Below, piece after piece: positions 7,302 to 10,089 of a DNA stretch of 10,089 bases. This DNA is from Rhodospirillaceae bacterium CCH5-H10 (GTDB lineage Bacteria; Pseudomonadota; Alphaproteobacteria; Reyranellales; Reyranellaceae), in the NCBI GenBank assembly GCA_001557035.1, contig LSKJ01000740.1, positions 1 through 10,089 of the forward strand, given 5' to 3'. The first letter of the stretch is position 1. Each line of letters begins with the position of its first letter. The notes below the pieces were generated by a model. That model saw only the letters and a list, made by a program, of their open reading frames with translations, did no database searches and was not told where the DNA came from. The position numbers were made by a program, and so were the translations under genes.

Positions 7302-7886
7302 TCAGGCTTCGACCGATGGAAGATCGAGAGCCGAGCGTAGCCGCCCCTTGCCTCGAACGTAGAGCGTCGTGTCGGGCGCGGATGCGACGATGTCGCCGTA
7401 CGGCCTAAACCCATCGACAATCTTGTTGAACGGGATCGCGCCGCAGCCCGGAACGAGACAGTCTTGCTTGCCTTTCGGACAGCTATTGTAGCGGCAGAGC
7501 CGGCCGAGATAGCGATCGCTGTGCGGCTCGAACAGGAACACATCGACCTGTTGTGGAACGATGCTCATGCCGATACCTGCCTTGAAGGCAGCACTCAGCG
7601 CCAACGCCAGGGTCCGCCGCATCTCTCCCAGACGGTCCTGTGAGTCCAGCCACACCGCGAGATCGAGATCGTGGCATTCATGCCAGACTTCAATGCGCGC
7701 GCGGCGGAATTCGTAGAAGCTCGGAACCTCCTTCCACAGCGCTTTGGCAACGGAGCCGATCACGGCCACCGCCTGTATTTCGGCAAAGGCGGCGAAAGCT
7801 TCCGTCACCACGTCGGCAGCCATGCGAAACTGACGCTGCTGTTGCAGCATGGCCCTGTTCTGTTGCTCGATCTCGGCGCGCCGCAT
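7302..7886 (-). CDS. Nucleotidyltransferase-fold protein with four-cysteine cluster
   Basis: A 194-residue protein with the signature of the polymerase-beta-like nucleotidyltransferase fold. It has GS at residues 44-45 (VAVIGSVAKAL), a metal-binding pair D73-L-D75 (HDLDLAVWL), and a likely third acidic residue, D115 (QQVDVFLFEP). All three acidic residues are present, so it may transfer a nucleotide, but the acceptor is unknown. The segment between GS and DLD is about 27 residues, longer than the roughly 8-13 common in small members. A C-terminal cluster C131-x4-C136-x6-C143-x4-C148 looks like a zinc site. The N-terminus (1-30) is a Gln-rich helix. ATG at 7886 is preferred; it follows the upstream SWIM gene stop by 4 bases, whereas an in-frame TTG at 7898 would overlap it. 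No strong Shine-Dalgarno sequence is seen, so translation is probably coupled. Relation to aminoglycoside or MNT-type transferases is not established. Confidence 0.8.
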   Translation of the reverse strand: MRRAEIEQQNRAMLQQQRQFRMAADVVTEAFAAFAEIQAVAVIGSVAKALWKEVPSFYEFRRARIEVWHECHDLDLAVWLDSQDRLGEMRRTLALALSAAFKAGIGMSIVPQQVDVFLFEPHSDRYLGRLCRYNSCPKGKQDCLVPGCGAIPFNKIVDGFRPYGDIVASAPDTTLYVRGKGRLRSALDLPSVEA

Positions 7887-7890
7887 GACG

Positions 7891-9585
7891 TCACCCAAGC
7901 AGCGTGATGAACTTGTACTTGCGCTGATGACGCACCTTGAGCGTCAACACATAGGACTTGTGGCTCTCGGCATCGCGCAACCGTGCCATACGGCCAATCA
8001 GCCGGCACGCTGTTTCGTAGCCCGAGGTGGTGCCCGCGCCAATATGGTAGTCGACCTGCCGGGCATAGACCGCGAGCGCCTCTTCGGGGTGGGTCTTCTC
8101 GCTCGCCTCGGCGAGAGCGAACGCGAGGCGTTCCCCACGACGAGGGCGGTCGCGCAGCGCCTTCCACGCCGCATCGTACTTTTTCTCCTCGGTCAAAATT
8201 CGAATGAGAATGGCGGAGGCTATGTCTCCATTCATGGTCTGGTCCGCCGCCGCCTTCGCAGCCAGATATGCCTGGGCCTGTTCGCTTGCGGCTTTGCCGG
8301 CGCTCTTCCGAATCCCCTGATAGAGTTCCAGGCTTGGAGCCTTTTCAAAACTCTTCAACAAATGGGCGGCAGCCTCGCCCTTTCGGCCGGCCTTTGAGAG
8401 GCGCTCGACGACGAAGAGCACCAACTCCCTGTTCGGCGTGCCGTCCTCGAACATCCAGAGCCCTTCCTCGGCGCGCCGCAGCGCCTCGTCCGGGCGGCCT
8501 TGTTCCAGGCAAAACCTCGCCAACTGGACATACGCTCCCGGCGACGACAGGTCCCGGGCACGCAGGGCGATGCGCGCCTCGACGTCGCCATCGCGCTGCG
8601 CAAAGAAGTCGAGGATGCCGACGAGTCGGAAGGGCGCCTCGACATCTCCCCGCTTTCGAGCAGGCGGCGGCAGTTCGTTCCAGGCTTCGGTCGCGAGCCG
8701 GCGATACTCAGCGAGACCCGCCTCACCCAGCACGTCGGCATAACCAGCGACGGCCCGGAAGAACGTATCAAATTTACCGTGAAGTTCGCGGGCAAAGAGA
8801 TCTCTGGCAAGTTCCACCGGATCGGGCTTCGCCGCCCGGCACGCATCAAGGTGGATGTCGCCTGCCTGTTCGAGCAACGCGCCGCCATGGCCATCGGAAT
8901 CGTCCATCGACTCGATCGCGTCCTCGATACGGTCGATGGCGTGCAAGGCAAGCCTCATGGCCAGAGCGGCGTGCGGGCCACCGGCAAGCTGGGCGACGGC
9001 ATCGAGCGCCGCGGCAACATTGTCGGCCCAATCCTCCGTTTCGTCGTAGTCGACGAAGCGGCGCGTGCGGGTGGCGCCATCGATCGCCCGCCGCAACTGC
9101 TTTTCGAGACTCTTGCCACCGCCGGGAGCGCATGCCGCGGCAGCGATATCCAGCTTGCGCAACAGAATGCTGTCGCCCTCGGCGAATTCGACGACCATCT
9201 CTACCAGCGCGTCAACGCCCTGCTGCCTCAGGTGCGCGCGGATGCGGTCGAGAACAGAAGGCTCTTTCTTCCGGCCGTCATAGGCGATCTCGTTGGCGAC
9301 CAGTGCGGTAGCCACCATGTGCTTGCAGAAGCCCCTGTCGCGAAAGGCCGGACACGAGCACTCCCCGCCAATCTTCTTGCTGCGCCCCTTGAGAATCGTA
9401 CGGTAATCATCCGAGCCCAAGACCTGGGCAAGGACGCGATCACGCTCGACGGAGAGAATCTCGACCAGCCCTTCTCGGTGATACTCCTCCCCGCGGGCGA
9501 ATAACTTGTCGCCGGCGCGTGTGCGCAAGGTCGCGACGTCGAAGCGGGTTGAACGTGCCGTCGCTTTCGTTGCACGCTTTGCCAT
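7891..9585 (-). CDS. SWIM zinc-finger family protein, DUF6880-like
   Basis: A 564-residue, probably cytoplasmic protein with no signal peptide or membrane segment. A SWIM zinc finger is clear at residues 76-89: C76-S-C78, eight residues, C87-K-H89 (CxCx8CxH). SWIM fingers bind DNA or protein, for example in MuDR-type transposases and Snf2-associated proteins. Residues before the finger (15-70) form the conserved lead-in (RGEEYHREGLVE). The remainder (about 105-560) is mainly helical, with acidic stretches and TPR-like helix pairs (for example 355-420, LARFCLEQGRPDEALRRAEE). It resembles uncharacterised alphaproteobacterial SWIM proteins with a DUF6880-like C-terminal part; that family name is from memory. 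The ATG at 9585 has GGGAGAA about 9 bases upstream. It lies 24 bases after the aldo/keto reductase stop and 4 bases before the nucleotidyltransferase gene. The function is unknown. Confidence 0.87.
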   Translation of the reverse strand: MAKRATKATARSTRFDVATLRTRAGDKLFARGEEYHREGLVEILSVERDRVLAQVLGSDDYRTILKGRSKKIGGECSCPAFRDRGFCKHMVATALVANEIAYDGRKKEPSVLDRIRAHLRQQGVDALVEMVVEFAEGDSILLRKLDIAAAACAPGGGKSLEKQLRRAIDGATRTRRFVDYDETEDWADNVAAALDAVAQLAGGPHAALAMRLALHAIDRIEDAIESMDDSDGHGGALLEQAGDIHLDACRAAKPDPVELARDLFARELHGKFDTFFRAVAGYADVLGEAGLAEYRRLATEAWNELPPPARKRGDVEAPFRLVGILDFFAQRDGDVEARIALRARDLSSPGAYVQLARFCLEQGRPDEALRRAEEGLWMFEDGTPNRELVLFVVERLSKAGRKGEAAAHLLKSFEKAPSLELYQGIRKSAGKAASEQAQAYLAAKAAADQTMNGDIASAILIRILTEEKKYDAAWKALRDRPRRGERLAFALAEASEKTHPEEALAVYARQVDYHIGAGTTSGYETACRLIGRMARLRDAESHKSYVLTLKVRHQRKYKFITLLG

Positions 9586-9609
9586 TCGGCAATTCTCCCG
9601 CGCGCCATC

Positions 9610-10089
9610 CTATCCGGCAATCCGCCCCGAGACCGCCGACGGCAACGGCCCCTTGTTCACGGCCGCGATCGCCTCTTCCAAGTGCTGCAGCGTCGAGTAG
9701 CCGACCAGCATCGTCGACACGTTCGGATGCGAGATCACGAAGCGTTCACCGAGTTCGGTGAGGCTCGCGGCGCCGGCTTCCTTCACCAGCGGCTCGAGCG
9801 TCTGCGCGCGCGCCACGTCTCCGGCGAAATCCGGGGCCGAGCCGATCGGCGGAACCTGCTGTTGCGCCAGCGGATGACGATCGGTCGTGCCGGCGAGCGC
9901 GCCGCCCGCGAGCGCGCGGATCACGATCGTGCCCATGTCGGCGGCCCTCGCACGGTCGAGCAGGCGGCCATAGTCGAGGCCGGGGGCGCCCTTGGGCATC
10001 GGGCCGCCAGCGCTGGGGTTCAGCGCATTGTAGACGACCTGCACGGTGTCGAAGAGCCGGGAGTCCACGGCCTTGAGGAGCGCGGCGGG
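9610..10089 (-). CDS. Aldo/keto reductase, C-terminal part (5' end outside window)
   Basis: C-terminal 159 residues of an NADPH-dependent aldo/keto reductase; the start and the catalytic Asp/Tyr/Lys/His lie beyond the right edge. Recognisable parts are ALLKAVDSRLFDTVQVVYNA with LNPSA next (barrel strand 6 region), MGTIVIRALAGGALAG (strand 7 and the following loop), LTELGERFVISHPNVSTMLVGYSTLQHLEEAI, which is the cofactor-binding strand 8 and helix, and a short C-terminus. Conserved spacing of the last segment (VSTMLVGYST...HLEEAI) is typical of bacterial members that act on sugars or small aldehydes. The substrate cannot be told. An internal GTG at 10068 is not the start, because family residues continue upstream to the edge of the window. 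Its stop lies 24 bases before the SWIM gene, so the two may be co-transcribed. Confidence 0.9.
   Translation of the reverse strand, partial: PAALLKAVDSRLFDTVQVVYNALNPSAGGPMPKGAPGLDYGRLLDRARAADMGTIVIRALAGGALAGTTDRHPLAQQQVPPIGSAPDFAGDVARAQTLEPLVKEAGAASLTELGERFVISHPNVSTMLVGYSTLQHLEEAIAAVNKGPLPSAVSGRIAG

Noticed and set aside
8268..9311. 347-codon and 334-codon plus-strand frames opposite the SWIM gene
   Set aside because: The minus-strand frame contains an intact SWIM finger and a good Shine-Dalgarno sequence. The opposite frames are Arg/Pro-rich or show no domain.
6609..9585. Interpretation of the vapBC, nucleotidyltransferase and SWIM genes as one defence island
   Set aside because: No nuclease, helicase, protease, integrase or attachment-site signature accompanies them, and vapBC has its own promoter-like region. 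The linkage may be coincidence, so only the SWIM-nucleotidyltransferase pairing is put forward.

Overview
The window is high-GC, densely packed bacterial DNA with features of an alphaproteobacterium. The gene order lytic transglycosylase (divergent) - dapA - smpB is typical of that class, and the SmpB and DapA proteins look alphaproteobacterial. A Rhodospirillales- or Reyranella-like organism is a guess from codon and GC character plus the TRAP-binding-protein/acyl-CoA-dehydrogenase content; no rRNA is present to settle it. No tRNA, rRNA, CRISPR array, insertion sequence or phage gene was seen.

Layout. Positions 1-1062 (minus) hold a TRAP-type substrate-binding protein that runs off the left edge. 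Positions 1174-4387 (minus) hold a compact run read in the order dapA (lysine/diaminopimelate synthesis), smpB (trans-translation), a short-chain dehydrogenase/reductase and an acyl-CoA dehydrogenase, with gaps of 32, 18 and 2 bases, so probably one operon. Divergent from dapA, at 4499-6589 (plus), is a 696-residue exported lytic transglycosylase of the Slt70 type. It has no Shine-Dalgarno sequence but has a promoter-like pair placed so that the mRNA could be leaderless.

The right third (6609-10089, all minus) looks more accessory. Read in the direction of transcription it contains the end of an aldo/keto reductase, a 564-residue SWIM zinc-finger protein, a 194-residue nucleotidyltransferase-fold protein with a four-cysteine cluster, and a VapBC-type toxin-antitoxin pair. 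An AT-rich inverted repeat lies at the likely vapBC promoter. The SWIM and nucleotidyltransferase genes are separated by only 4 bases.

Most of the window is ordinary housekeeping and metabolism. The part most worth a second look is the SWIM-finger/nucleotidyltransferase pair next to vapBC. Its function cannot be read from the sequence, and a defence or toxin-antitoxin role would be speculation. Long open frames opposite the real genes, including one of 745 codons opposite the transglycosylase, are by-products of high GC and are not annotated.
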